DNA from: JAFLCM01 sp964510955
Lineage (GTDB): Bacteria; Planctomycetota; Phycisphaerae; Phycisphaerales; UBA1924
NCBI GenBank assembly: GCA_964510955.1
Contig: CAZEDW010000014.1
Span: 25,633-89,632, forward strand
Direction: 5' to 3'
Length of the DNA: 64,000 bases
Positions within the stretch are counted from its first letter, which is position 1. Every line of letters begins with the position of its first letter. Below the pieces are notes generated by a model, which was not told the origin of the DNA, did not search any database, and saw only the letters and a program-made list of their open reading frames with translations. Shown here piece by piece: positions 53,720-62,455 of this stretch. The translations under genes were made by a program, and so were the position numbers.

Positions 53720-53790
53720 GGCCGCGGGCTCATGCGGCACCAGGACTGTGCTGCTCCGATTCGGAGCGATGAGAAGAGGAAGGTTCTTGA

Positions 53791-54708
53791 ATGACACGAG
53801 GATTTGTGGGTGGGGGTCGTCGGATTGAGTTGATACTGACGGCCGCCGCGCTATCGCTCTGGGCCGCCCCGAGCCGGGTGCTGGCGGACGCTCCCGTCTG
53901 GATCGGTGCCAAGGACTACGCGCCGTTCTTTTACTTCGCGCTCCCCACCACCTACCTCGCCGACGGGCGTCAGGCGTTCTGGGATGTCGGCGCGGGCTTC
54001 AGCGCCACCGCGAACCCCAACGCAGAGTGGAGCTACGGCTGGGCCTTCTCGCGCGTCGGCCCGTTCCAGCTTTCCCCCAATAGCGGCGAGCCGCTCCTTG
54101 CGGGCGTTCCCGGCTGGTTCAACCTGGCCAACGGGCTCATGCCCTGCGTCGTACGGCCGCCCTCGGATGTCTCGTTCCCCGCGCTCGGCACCGGCGTGAC
54201 CCTGCCCGCGGGCAAGGTTGGTCTCCAGCCCGACAGCCTCGGAAAGTTCGCGTGCGTCAAGTGGACCTGCCCGCAGGACGGCCAATACCGCTTCGATGCC
54301 CAGTTCACCGGGCGCAGCACGGCCGAGGTCGGTAACGCCGACGTCGCCGTGCTCCGCGACGGCATCCAGCTCTTCTGGAGCAACGTCCGCGATCCCAGGC
54401 AGATCAGCCTTCTCCAAGTCACCTTCGACCTGACCGCCGGCGAAACCATGGACTTCCGCGTCGGCAAAGGCACCGACACCAACCAGAACGACCTCAAGCA
54501 GCTCGACGTGGTCATCCAGCGGGTCCCCCGCATCTGCGTGGGCGACATCAACGGCGACGGCGCCGTCAACACCGCCGACCTGGCCTCCCTGCTCGGGCAG
54601 TTCGGCCAAGGCGTCCCCCCCAGCGACGGCGGCGACATCAACGGCGACGGGGTCATCGACACCGCCGACCTGTTCCTGCTGCTGGGCAACCTCGGCTGCA
54701 CACGCTGA
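53791..54708 (+). CDS. Secreted protein with dockerin-like C-terminus
   Basis: 305 residues from the ATG at 53791. The signal peptide (IELILTAAALSLWAAPSRVL) ends near ADA. A beta-rich region of about 200 residues follows (WSYGWAFSRVGPFQL, GVTLPAGKVGLQPDSLGKFA, CPQDGQYRFDAQFTGRSTAE, a pattern seen in carbohydrate-binding-like sandwiches). It ends with two calcium loops, GDINGDGAVNTADLASLLG and GDINGDGVIDTADLFLLLG. Exported; exact role unknown. Two Cys (CVKWTC) may form a disulfide. Confidence 0.82.
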   Translation: MTRGFVGGGRRIELILTAAALSLWAAPSRVLADAPVWIGAKDYAPFFYFALPTTYLADGRQAFWDVGAGFSATANPNAEWSYGWAFSRVGPFQLSPNSGEPLLAGVPGWFNLANGLMPCVVRPPSDVSFPALGTGVTLPAGKVGLQPDSLGKFACVKWTCPQDGQYRFDAQFTGRSTAEVGNADVAVLRDGIQLFWSNVRDPRQISLLQVTFDLTAGETMDFRVGKGTDTNQNDLKQLDVVIQRVPRICVGDINGDGAVNTADLASLLGQFGQGVPPSDGGDINGDGVIDTADLFLLLGNLGCTR

Positions 54709-54753
54709 TCGCGATTCCACCGGCCCGTTCCCGCGCTCGGGTACGCTCGGGCG

Positions 54754-55668
54754 GTGACGGGACTCGTCCTCTTCCTGACGCTCGGTCTGTTGATCGCCCT
54801 GGGCGCATCGACAGCCGCGATGATGCGCCGGCTCACCCGTCCGCCCCGCAAGACCTACGCCTGGGCCGTCTCGCGGGGAAAGCCTGGCACGCCCGCTGAA
54901 CTCCCTTCGCCGCGCGAGTTTCGCACCGTCGTCTTCAACCTGCGGGGCCACCCGTGCTCGGCGTGGGAGATCCCCGGCGACGACCCGAGCGCCCCGGTGG
55001 TGATCTACACGCCCGGCTGGGGCGATTCCCGCCTCGGCGTACTGCCCCGCCTTGGCCCTCTCATCCCTGCGTCATCGCTCGTCATCGCCTGGGACCCTCC
55101 CGGGCAGGGCGAATCCCCCGGCGTGTGCGACCTGGGCGTTCACGAGCCGGACCTGCTGCGTGAGCTGGTCGAGCAGGTCCGGGGCGACGGGAAGACCGAC
55201 GTGGTGCTCGTGGGTGCATCGTTGGGCGCCGGCGTTTCGATCGTCGCGGCCGCCCCGCAGCAAGGCCGAACGCCGGTGCTCGGCGTCATCGCCGAGGCCC
55301 CATACCGTTACGCCTGGACCCCCGCGTTCAACGTCATGCGCCTGGCCGCGCTGCCGTTCCGTCTCAACGGGCCGCTGGTGTTCGCGCTGCTGGGGCTGCG
55401 GTTCGCCGACCCGTTCTGGAAGCGGTTCGACCGCGCCGCCCACGCCGCCCGCCTTGCCTGCCCGCTGCTGGTCCTGCACCCCGAGCTCGACGAGGTCTCC
55501 CCGCCCTCCGATGGGCGCGCCATCGCCGCGGCGTCGGCGCGGGGCGCCTATTCCGAAGTGCCGGGCGGCTCGCACAACGAGCTCTGGATCGACGAGCGCA
55601 CCCGGGCCCGCTCGTCCGAGATCGTCTCGTCATTTCTCGCGTCGTTGCGCCGCGAAGCCGCAAAATGA
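54754..55668 (+). CDS. Membrane-anchored alpha/beta hydrolase
   Basis: 304 residues from a GTG at 54754. One N-terminal membrane helix (LVLFLTLGLLIALGASTAAM) precedes an alpha/beta hydrolase fold: PVVIYTPGWGDSRLGV, LVIAWDPPGQGESPGV, VLVGASLGAGVSIVA (nucleophile Ser in GxSxG), LLVLHPELDEVSPPSDG (catalytic Asp) and GGSHNELW (catalytic His). A typical serine-hydrolase triad is therefore present. Substrate unknown; the anchor suggests a membrane or envelope ester or peptide. Confidence 0.82.
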   Translation: MTGLVLFLTLGLLIALGASTAAMMRRLTRPPRKTYAWAVSRGKPGTPAELPSPREFRTVVFNLRGHPCSAWEIPGDDPSAPVVIYTPGWGDSRLGVLPRLGPLIPASSLVIAWDPPGQGESPGVCDLGVHEPDLLRELVEQVRGDGKTDVVLVGASLGAGVSIVAAAPQQGRTPVLGVIAEAPYRYAWTPAFNVMRLAALPFRLNGPLVFALLGLRFADPFWKRFDRAAHAARLACPLLVLHPELDEVSPPSDGRAIAAASARGAYSEVPGGSHNELWIDERTRARSSEIVSSFLASLRREAAK

Positions 55669-55692
55669 AAAACGCCCGCGGCGGCGCGGGCG
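55664..55692 (-). terminator. Intrinsic terminator of the OmpA-like gene
   Basis: On the minus strand CGCCCGCG (55692-55685) pairs with CGCGGGCG (55680-55673), followed by TTTTTCATTTT. It serves the gene ending at 55731 and reaches into the last codons of the convergent hydrolase gene. Confidence 0.8.
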
Positions 55693-55730
55693 TCCCGAAT
55701 CACTTTGGATTGCAGTGAGATCGAGCCAGC

Positions 55731-56357
55731 TCAGCCCAGCACGTGGATCTCGACGCGCCGGCTGGACTTCTTGTCACCCTTGGGTTCGCTCGAGCCCTTG
55801 CCCTCAACCGCCATGCGACCGGCGGAGACGCCCTTGGACGAGAGGTAGTCGGCGACCGCCTGGGCGCGGGCGCGGCTCAGGCCCTCGTTGCTGCCCCACT
55901 TGGCCTTGCTCTTCTTGAGCGGGTCCGAATCGGTGTGACCGACAACGCGGATGCGGTGACCGGACCACTGACCGTTCAACTCGCGGGCGATCTTGTCGAG
56001 CTGGCCCTTGGCCTCCTTGCGGATGGTCGCCGAGCCGGAGTTGAACAAGGCATCGCCGGCGATGGTGATCACCTGCTCGCCCCCGCCGCCGCCACCGGTC
56101 GTGCGATCGGACTTGCCGCTCGGCGGCGTCGCCAATGTGGCCATCTGGTTCTGGAGGCCCTTCTTCTCGTTGTCGCAGTTGTCCAGCTGCTGCTGCTGCT
56201 GATCGATGCGGGCGCGAAGCTCCTGGTTCTGCGCTTCGAGCTCGCCGATGTGCGTCTGCATCTGCTTCTCTTTGCAGCCGACCAGACCCAGGCCCAGCGA
56301 GGCAGCCATCGCAATGGCCCCGAGGCGCCGAATCGTGAAGTTCTTCAGGTTCAACAT
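55731..56357 (-). CDS. OmpA/Pal-like peptidoglycan-associated lipoprotein
   Basis: 208 residues from the ATG at 56357; 52 open codons upstream are not supported. Lipoprotein signal ending LGLVGC (Cys at 28), then a Gln-rich coiled coil (IGELEAQNQELRARIDQQQQ), a Gly-rich hinge and an OmpA domain: VITIAGDALFNSGSATIRKE, IRVVGHTDSDPLKKSKAKWG, LSRARAQAVADYLSSKGVSA and the C-terminal RRVEIHVLG. The Asp and Arg residues that bind diaminopimelate are in place. It tethers the outer membrane to peptidoglycan, or fits the planctomycete equivalent. Confidence 0.88.
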   Translation of the reverse strand: MLNLKNFTIRRLGAIAMAASLGLGLVGCKEKQMQTHIGELEAQNQELRARIDQQQQQLDNCDNEKKGLQNQMATLATPPSGKSDRTTGGGGGGEQVITIAGDALFNSGSATIRKEAKGQLDKIARELNGQWSGHRIRVVGHTDSDPLKKSKAKWGSNEGLSRARAQAVADYLSSKGVSAGRMAVEGKGSSEPKGDKKSSRRVEIHVLG

Positions 56358-56580
56358 GTCTTGATGATCCTCCGTGACAGGTGTTCGTAAAAGGTCCAAG
56401 CGGGCCGCTCGGCCCACCCCGGACCTCAAGGCCCTATGGCTGGTGGGTATGGACGACATATCCCCAGCATCCGGGGTGAATATCGGACCTGGGATGATAC
56501 GACGGGATACCACAGGAATCGTCGCGTTTTGTCAAGCCACTGCAGGAATTCTCCAACCCCAGACGCGGATTCCCCGCCCA

Positions 56581-57177
56581 TCAGACCCGCGACAACAGGA
56601 CCAGAAACTCGCTGTTGCCTTTGGCTTTGGCGCCCCCGGTCAGAGGCGAGGCCGTGCTTCCCAGCACCGACACCCCCCAACCGGGCATCTGCCCGAGCAC
56701 CCGTTCAAAGACCCGCACAGACGCGTCATCCGCAAGCACCCCGCCCCGCGGCAGCGGCTCCCCAAGCCCGGCTGCCTCGTAGTGGGGCTTGACCAGGGAA
56801 ATGAGCTTCCCGGCCCCGGCCGGAGCCAGCCACTTGAGCGCCGCCGGGATCGCCAATCGCTGGGGCGTCCACGCCATGTCGATGGTGACCAAGTCGACCA
56901 GCCCGCCCTGCTCCGCGCTCGGAGCCGGTGCGTGAAGGGCGTTGGTGCGCTCCATGACGTTCACGCGAGGGTCATTCCGCAGCCGCCAGTCCAGCACGCC
57001 GTAGCCGGTGTCCACGGCGATCACGTGCGCCGCCCCATGCTGCAACAGGCAATCGGTGAACCCTCCAACGTTGCACCCGAAATCAGCGCAGCGCAACCCG
57101 TGGACCGAGACGGAGAGCTCACGCAGCACGTGCGCCAGTTTCTCGCCGGCGCGGGAGACGTAGGGGCGGGCTGGCAT
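56581..57177 (-). CDS. TlyA/FtsJ-like RNA methyltransferase lacking the S4 domain
   Basis: 198 residues from the ATG at 57177. PYVSRAGEKLAHVLREL at the start is the segment that follows the S4 domain in TlyA (hemolysin A) proteins. It is followed by the FtsJ-type methyltransferase core: CADFGCNVGGFTDCLLQHGA (SAM site), VIAVDTGYGVLDWRLRNDPR, DLVTIDMAWTPQRLAIPAAL and KLISLVKPHYEA. TlyA methylates ribosomal RNA at 2'-O positions and needs its N-terminal S4 RNA-binding domain, which is missing here: the frame upstream of the ATG has no S4-like sequence. It may need a partner for RNA recognition or act on another RNA. Confidence 0.82.
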   Translation of the reverse strand: MPARPYVSRAGEKLAHVLRELSVSVHGLRCADFGCNVGGFTDCLLQHGAAHVIAVDTGYGVLDWRLRNDPRVNVMERTNALHAPAPSAEQGGLVDLVTIDMAWTPQRLAIPAALKWLAPAGAGKLISLVKPHYEAAGLGEPLPRGGVLADDASVRVFERVLGQMPGWGVSVLGSTASPLTGGAKAKGNSEFLVLLSRV

Positions 57178-57191
57178 CGGAGCACAAAATC

Positions 57192-57226
57192 GAGAAGTGA
57201 ACGGTGAGGAAAGGGAAGCGTGAGGG
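57192..57226. repeat. Possible degenerate heptamer array left of the pyrC 3' end
   Basis: AGAAGTG, AACGGTG, AGGAAAG, GGAAGCG, TGAGGGA read in steps of 7 bases, but the units agree poorly. It is purine-rich in the same direction as the reverse complement of the array at 57254, giving the same inverted layout as around the four-helix-bundle gene. Confidence 0.35.
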
Positions 57227-57253
57227 AGGGGTAAGTCTGAGCCGCGAACCATG

Positions 57254-57288
57254 ACTTCATGTTCGCTCTTCGCTTTTCATTTTTCGCT
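57254..57288. repeat. Heptamer tandem array at the 3' end of pyrC
   Basis: Five units of exactly 7 bases on the plus strand: ACTTCAT, GTTCGCT, CTTCGCT, TTTCATT, TTTCGCT. The last units form the end of the pyrC coding region (final residues NQSEK), so the array has replaced or extended the original C-terminus. Confidence 0.8.
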
Positions 57289-58608
57289 CTGGTTCAGCCC
57301 CGGCACCGCCGTCCACCTTCCCCTCGCCATCGTGCCGGCGACAACCCCCTCCAGCTCCCTCCCCAGCCACGGGCAGTTGCGGCTGCGCGAGCCGAGCATC
57401 GACTCGGAGAACACCCGGGCGCCGCCCGCCCTGAGCAGCACGAGGTCCGCCGGCGCCCCGGGCCGGAGCGTGCCACGCCCGGCCGTTTGCGGCGTCTTTC
57501 CCATCAGCCGCGCCGGGGCGCACGCGAGCTTGTCGATCAGGAACCCCAGCGTCCACCGCCCGGGCTTGACGAACTCGGTGTACAGCACCGGAAACGCCGT
57601 CTCCATCCCGATGATCCCGAACGGCGCGGCGTCAAAGTTCGTCGCCTTGCTCGCCGGCGAGTGGGGGGCGTGATCGGTGGCGATGCAGTCGATCGTCCCG
57701 TCTTCGACCGCCTCGACCAGCGCGGCGCGGTCGGTCGCCTCGCACAACGGCGGCTTCATCTTGGCGTGCGTGTTGTAGCCGCCGCCGGCACCCCGCGCCA
57801 CCTCTTCGTGGGTCAGCGTGAGGTGATGCGGTGAGACCTCCGCCGTGACGGGCGCCCCGCGCTTCTTGAAGTGCCGGATCGCCTCGATCGACTCGGTGTT
57901 GGAGACGTGGCACACGTGCAGCCGGCACCCGGTCATCAGGCTGAGCATGCAGTCGCGGGCCACGCACGCCGCCTCGCTGGCGCGCGGGATGCCCTTCAGC
58001 CCCAGACGCACGCTCACCGAGCCCTCGTGCATCACGCCCTCGCCCGTCAGGCTCATGTCCTCGGCGTGATCGAAGATCACCATGCCCAGAAACGCGGCGT
58101 GCTCCATGGCGCGGCGCATCAGGTCGCTGCTCCCCACGGGGCGACCGTCGTCCGACACCGCCCCCGCGCCGGCCTCGCGGAGCGCGGCGAAATCTGTCAA
58201 CAGCTCGCCCTGCTGCCCCGTTGTCACCGCCGCCACCGGCGCGACATTGACCCCGCAGTCGCGTGCACGGTCCAGGATGTACCGAACCGTGATCGGGTTG
58301 TCGCACACCGGGCTGGTGTTCGGCATGCAGAAGACCGTGGTAAACCCGCCCAGCGCCGCCGCCCGCGCCCCGGTCTGAATGGTCTCGGACGCTTCGCCGC
58401 CCGGCTCACGCAGGTGCACGTGCAGGTCGATGAACCCCGGGGCGAGAACCAGCCCGGCGGCGTCGAACTGGTGCTGCGCCGTCGCACGCTCGCCGGGCGC
58501 CAGCAGCGCCGCCACCCGCCCGTCCTCAACCAGCACCGAACGCGGCGCGTCCAGCCCCTGGGACGGGTCGATGACCTGGGCCCCGGTGATGAGCGTGCGT
58601 TCAGCCAC
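57277..58608 (-). CDS. pyrC: Dihydroorotase
   Basis: 443 residues from a GTG at 58608 that overlaps the pyrB stop by eight bases. It closes carbamoyl-aspartate to dihydroorotate. Class I type: GFIDLHVHLREPGGEASETI (metal-binding HxH), FDHAEDMSL, LHVCHVSNTESIEAIRHF, SPHHLTLTHEEV, and DCIATDHAPHSPASK with the catalytic Asp. Length is normal. The last codons read into a heptamer repeat. Cotranscribed with pyrB and therefore coordinated in the pyrimidine pathway. Confidence 0.93.
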   Translation of the reverse strand: MAERTLITGAQVIDPSQGLDAPRSVLVEDGRVAALLAPGERATAQHQFDAAGLVLAPGFIDLHVHLREPGGEASETIQTGARAAALGGFTTVFCMPNTSPVCDNPITVRYILDRARDCGVNVAPVAAVTTGQQGELLTDFAALREAGAGAVSDDGRPVGSSDLMRRAMEHAAFLGMVIFDHAEDMSLTGEGVMHEGSVSVRLGLKGIPRASEAACVARDCMLSLMTGCRLHVCHVSNTESIEAIRHFKKRGAPVTAEVSPHHLTLTHEEVARGAGGGYNTHAKMKPPLCEATDRAALVEAVEDGTIDCIATDHAPHSPASKATNFDAAPFGIIGMETAFPVLYTEFVKPGRWTLGFLIDKLACAPARLMGKTPQTAGRGTLRPGAPADLVLLRAGGARVFSESMLGSRSRNCPWLGRELEGVVAGTMARGRWTAVPGLNQSEK

Positions 58609-59575
58609 GGCGCCTGCTCTCCTCAAGAAGCGCGAGCGCAGCCATGCGCACCGCCACTCCATTGGTGACCTGCGTCAGCACACGGCTCCGCGGGCCGTCC
58701 AACACGTCGCTGGCGATCTCGACCCCGCGGTTCACCGGGCCCGGGTGCATCACCACCGCGTGCTCCGCGGCCAGCGACAGCCGCCGCTGGTCCACCCCGA
58801 AGAGACGCCGGTATTCCGACAGCGACGGGAACAGACCCTTCTTCTGCCGCTCGTGCTGGATGCGGAGAAGGTACACCGCGTCCGCCCCGCGCACCGCCTC
58901 GTCGGCGTCGTGAACCACCCGTACCCCGCCCCCGTACCGGGCCCCGACCTGCTCGAAGCTCTTCGGGCACAGCGCGGCGGGCCCGCAGAGTGTGATCGAT
59001 GCGCCGAGCTTGCCCAGGCAATGGATGTTCGAGCGACCGACCCGGCTGTGCAGCATGTCGCCGATGATCGCCACCTTAAGCCCCTCGATGCGCCCGAACT
59101 GCTCGTGCAGCGTGAACGCGTCAAGTAGCGCCTGCGTGGGGTGCTCGTGCGACCCGTCGCCGGCGTTGATCACGCTCGCCCTCACCTGCCCCGCGAGAAA
59201 CTCGCAGGCGCCCGAAGAGGGGTGCCGCATCACGATGTAGTCCACGCCCATCGCGTGGATCGTCTGGGCCGTGTCGAGCAGGCTCTCGCCCTTGGCGAAG
59301 CTCGAGGTGCCGATGTCAAAGTTGATCACCGTGGCCCCCAGCGGGCGGGCCGCCAACTCGAAACTGGTGCGCGTGCGCGTCGAGTTCTCGAAGAACAGGT
59401 TCACCAGCCGCCGACCCCGCAGCACCCCGGGCGCCTCCTGGTTCCGCTGCAGCAACTCTTTGAACCCCGCGGCCCGGTCGAGCACCAAGTTGATGTCCGC
59501 TGCTGTCAGCGACTCGGTCGTCAGCAGGTGGCGGTGGGGGAACAGGGGCGGGCCGGCGTCTGGAGAGGGGGCCAT
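58601..59575 (-). CDS. pyrB: Aspartate carbamoyltransferase catalytic subunit
   Basis: 324 residues from the ATG at 59575; the frame is open for 89 codons upstream without coding character. It condenses carbamoyl phosphate and aspartate, the first committed step of pyrimidine synthesis. Carbamoyl-phosphate motif FFENSTRTRTSFELAARPLG, then IVMRHPSSGACEFLA, GDGSHEHPTQALLDAF, IIGDMLHSRVGRSNIHCLGK and HPGPVNRGVEIASDV. The first half of the pyrB-pyrC pair; no regulatory subunit gene (pyrI) is present. Confidence 0.94.
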   Translation of the reverse strand: MAPSPDAGPPLFPHRHLLTTESLTAADINLVLDRAAGFKELLQRNQEAPGVLRGRRLVNLFFENSTRTRTSFELAARPLGATVINFDIGTSSFAKGESLLDTAQTIHAMGVDYIVMRHPSSGACEFLAGQVRASVINAGDGSHEHPTQALLDAFTLHEQFGRIEGLKVAIIGDMLHSRVGRSNIHCLGKLGASITLCGPAALCPKSFEQVGARYGGGVRVVHDADEAVRGADAVYLLRIQHERQKKGLFPSLSEYRRLFGVDQRRLSLAAEHAVVMHPGPVNRGVEIASDVLDGPRSRVLTQVTNGVAVRMAALALLEESRRRG

Positions 59576-59821
59576 GGCGGGCGGCGTGAGCACAATCGAG
59601 GTCTGCTCCGGGACAATACCCGACCCACACGCCCTTGGGGTCATCCACATCTGTACCGAACAAAATCCGTCTATTCGCACCCGACAGCCCCGATCAACCA
59701 CTTTCCGTCCGTGGCGGCCCTGATCCGCCGCGGTCCGCTCGGCGAACAGACAATGCAGGCCGATGAACACAGGCCACGTCCGCGCCGCCGGGCCCGTTTG
59801 CACGCGGCGCGGGAGGACGAG

Positions 59822-61549
59822 ATGAGACCGACGCACTTCCATCGCCCGTCACCAGTGCTTGCCGCCGCGCTGTGCCTCAGCGCCGCCACCTGCGCAGCCG
59901 GTGCCCCCTCCCTGCGATTTGCGCCGCTGAACGACCGCTCCGGTCGGGTCAACGCGCAGCTCGGCGTGGCCCGCTGCGACGCCGCCCTGATGAAGTTCGA
60001 CGCATCGCCGGGCCTCCCGTTCGACGCCGTCATCCCGGTGGACGGCCGCGCCGTGACCGTCAATCTGCGCCCCGAGACCGTGCGGGCGCCGGGCTTCCGC
60101 GTGCTCTTCCAGACCGCCGACGGCTCGTGGCACGACGCCGACCCCGGCCCCGTCACCACCTACGTCGGCACAAGCCCCGAACTCCCCGGCGCGCGCATCG
60201 GCGCCGCGTTGAGCGCAGACGGCCTCACCGCCCAGGTCGCAGTCCCCGGCGCCGGCGTGACCTACTGGGTCGAGCCCGCCGCCGGGCGAATCGATTCCCC
60301 GGAGCGAGCGGCGGGGGAGCTGCTCCACGTGGCCTACGCCGGCTCGGACGTTCTTCCCCCAGCCGGTTCCTGCGGCGCCGACACGCTCCCGCCCCCGCCC
60401 GGCACGGGCCGGCTCACCCGCCCCGGCGACGCCGGCTTCGAGCGCGCCGCCTGCGGCACCGCCTGCGTCGCCGAGCTCGCCTGCGACGCCGACTTCGAGT
60501 TCTTCTCGCGCTACGGCTCCTCGGTCGCGCTCACCCAGGCGCGGATCGAGCACGTCATGTCGCAGGTCAACTTCCAGTACATCAGCGAGATGGGCATCCG
60601 CCACCAGATCACCACCATCCTCGTCCGCACCTCGGCCCAGTCGAACCCCTACACCACCAGCAACTCCGGCGGCCTGCTCGCCCAGTTCCAGGCCGAATGG
60701 AACGCCCACCAGACAGCCATCCCGCGCGACGTCGCCCAGCTCTTCACCGGCCGCATCCTTTCCGGCAACACGCTCGGCGTCGCCTTCCGCGGCACCGTCT
60801 GCGACCCCGCCAACGCCTACTGCGCCGTCGCCTCCGATTGCTGCGCCTCGTTCGGCCTTTCCACCGACCTCTCCGCCCACGAACTCGGGCACACCTGGAA
60901 CGCCCAGCACTGCCCCTGCCAGGCGCCCAACCCCATCAGCACCATGAACGCCTCGCTCACCGGGGCCAACACCTTCCTGACCGATTCATCCGGCCAGAGC
61001 GCCATCTCCATCCGCGGCTGGCGCGACACCGTAACCTGCCTCTCGCCGGAGGTCGCCGCGCCACCACCGGGATCATGCGACCTGATTTCACCTCCCAACG
61101 GCGCGTTCGGTGTCCCAGTGCCCGCGGCCCTGGATTGGACCGATGCCCCCGGCGCCGCGTTCTACGTCGTGCGCATCACGTCCGACCCCGACCTCATCAC
61201 GCTGGTCCACTCCGCCGCCACGCTCACCTCGAGCTATGTCATCCCGTCCAGCGTGGTCGGCAACGCCACCCGCCTCTACTGGGCCGTCGACGCCTGGGAC
61301 GACCGCGGCCGCAGCACCCGTTGGGCCAGCGGCGCACCCGGCTTCATCACCGCCCTCGCCCCCCCGGCCTGCCCCGGCGATGTCACCAACGATCACCAGG
61401 TGGACATGGGCGATCTGACCGTCCTGCTGGGCTTCTTCGGGTCCCCCGTCAGTTCCCCCGGCACCCTCGGCGACCTCAACGGCGACGCCATCGTCAACAC
61501 CCAGGACCTGACGCTGCTCCTGCTCCGCTTCGGGTCGGTCTGCCGGTAG
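59822..61549 (+). CDS. Secreted zinc metalloprotease with dockerin-like C-terminus
   Basis: 575 residues from the ATG at 59822; an in-frame ATG at 59753 is less likely. Signal peptide (ending SAATCAAG-type) and a propeptide-like N-terminal region rich in Pro and Arg. Then a metzincin-type protease domain: LACDADFEFFSRYGSSVALT, RIEHVMSQVNFQYISEMGIR and the zinc site HELGHTWNAQH (about residues 353-363), with MNASLT-type Met turn following. A fibronectin-like domain (ISPPNGAFGVPVPAALDWTD) and two dockerin-like loops (GDVTNDHQVDMGDLTVLLG, GDLNGDAIVNTQDLTLLLL) end it. Extracellular proteolysis is the inferred role. Confidence 0.85.
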   Translation: MRPTHFHRPSPVLAAALCLSAATCAAGAPSLRFAPLNDRSGRVNAQLGVARCDAALMKFDASPGLPFDAVIPVDGRAVTVNLRPETVRAPGFRVLFQTADGSWHDADPGPVTTYVGTSPELPGARIGAALSADGLTAQVAVPGAGVTYWVEPAAGRIDSPERAAGELLHVAYAGSDVLPPAGSCGADTLPPPPGTGRLTRPGDAGFERAACGTACVAELACDADFEFFSRYGSSVALTQARIEHVMSQVNFQYISEMGIRHQITTILVRTSAQSNPYTTSNSGGLLAQFQAEWNAHQTAIPRDVAQLFTGRILSGNTLGVAFRGTVCDPANAYCAVASDCCASFGLSTDLSAHELGHTWNAQHCPCQAPNPISTMNASLTGANTFLTDSSGQSAISIRGWRDTVTCLSPEVAAPPPGSCDLISPPNGAFGVPVPAALDWTDAPGAAFYVVRITSDPDLITLVHSAATLTSSYVIPSSVVGNATRLYWAVDAWDDRGRSTRWASGAPGFITALAPPACPGDVTNDHQVDMGDLTVLLGFFGSPVSSPGTLGDLNGDAIVNTQDLTLLLLRFGSVCR

Positions 61550-61625
61550 AGGCAGGGCGGGGGGGGCAGTGGGGCGGGCGGGGGGCGAGAAGCCGCGCGC
61601 CCCCGAACCCACGCCCGTTCAATAT

Positions 61626-61654
61626 TTGCACCTGGCACCCTTTGCTTGTAGACT
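61626..61654 (+). promoter_or_regulatory. Promoter-like hexamers for the 61756 gene
   Basis: TTGCAC (61626-61631) and TAGACT (61649-61654) are 17 bases apart, about 100 bases before the start codon. It shares the TTGC box of the other PEP-CTERM-type promoters but has a spacer one base longer. Confidence 0.4.
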
Positions 61655-61755
61655 GATAGGGACTCGGCACCCTCGCACAGGGCGGGCCGGGCGCGCCGCG
61701 GATGTTGTCGCGGGCGGATCGTGGAGTCTGTTCTGCACATCACGGAGATTCGGCC

Positions 61756-62418
61756 ATGACCATGCGCTTTGCTGTCGGTGCCATTTGTCTGTCCCTGGCC
61801 GCCGGCATCAGCTCGGCCAGAGACATCGCGGCCAAGTTCGACGGCACGCTCGGCGGCAGCTACACCATCGGGTTCAACAACCCGCCCAGCTTTACCAACA
61901 CCGCCGCCGGCATGACCTTCCTCTCCTACACCGACGGCACGCTCGACAGCCTGAACGTCTACATGGGCTGGAACGTCGGCACCCCGTCCAACCTCATCGC
62001 GTCGTTCTTCACTCTGAACGCCTCGAATCTCCCCGACCAACTCGTCGCCTCGCGCACCGTCAGTCAGGCCGATCTCTCCGCCACCGTCGGCGGCAACACC
62101 TTCGGCACCGTCACCATCGACTTCTCAACCGGACCCGTCGCCTACCTCGGCTCCGGCGTCCGCTACGCCTTCACCCTCGTCGCCGAAAACACCGGCAACT
62201 ACGACGGCGGCCCCCAGCCCCCCTTCGGCCTCGGCATGGACGCCACCGGCGCCCAGTTCGCCGACGGCGTCCCGATCTTCTCGCCCGACGGCGGTACCAC
62301 CTGGGGCCAGCACTCGTACCCCATCCCCTTCACCGTGAACACCACCGTCCCGGCGCCGGGGTTTGGGACGGCGGCGATGATGGGTCTGGGTGTCATTGCC
62401 GGGCGGCGGCGGCGCTAA
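61756..62418 (+). CDS. Secreted protein with PEP-CTERM-like sorting tail
   Basis: 220 residues from the ATG at 61756; 18 upstream codons are open but unsupported. Signal peptide (MRFAVGAICLSLAAGISSA). The body is beta-rich with TYTIGF-type SYTIGFNNPPSFTNTAAGM and ASRTVSQADLSATVGGNTFG, and may be a carbohydrate-binding-like sandwich. The tail VPAPGFGTAAMMGLGVIAG plus RRRR is the same sorting type as at 5211 and 6331. It follows the metalloprotease gene by 206 bp but has its own promoter. Confidence 0.82.
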   Translation: MTMRFAVGAICLSLAAGISSARDIAAKFDGTLGGSYTIGFNNPPSFTNTAAGMTFLSYTDGTLDSLNVYMGWNVGTPSNLIASFFTLNASNLPDQLVASRTVSQADLSATVGGNTFGTVTIDFSTGPVAYLGSGVRYAFTLVAENTGNYDGGPQPPFGLGMDATGAQFADGVPIFSPDGGTTWGQHSYPIPFTVNTTVPAPGFGTAAMMGLGVIAGRRRR

Positions 62419-62455
62419 CGGGCGATACTGACGGAGTTTGGCGGGCCACCCGCAT

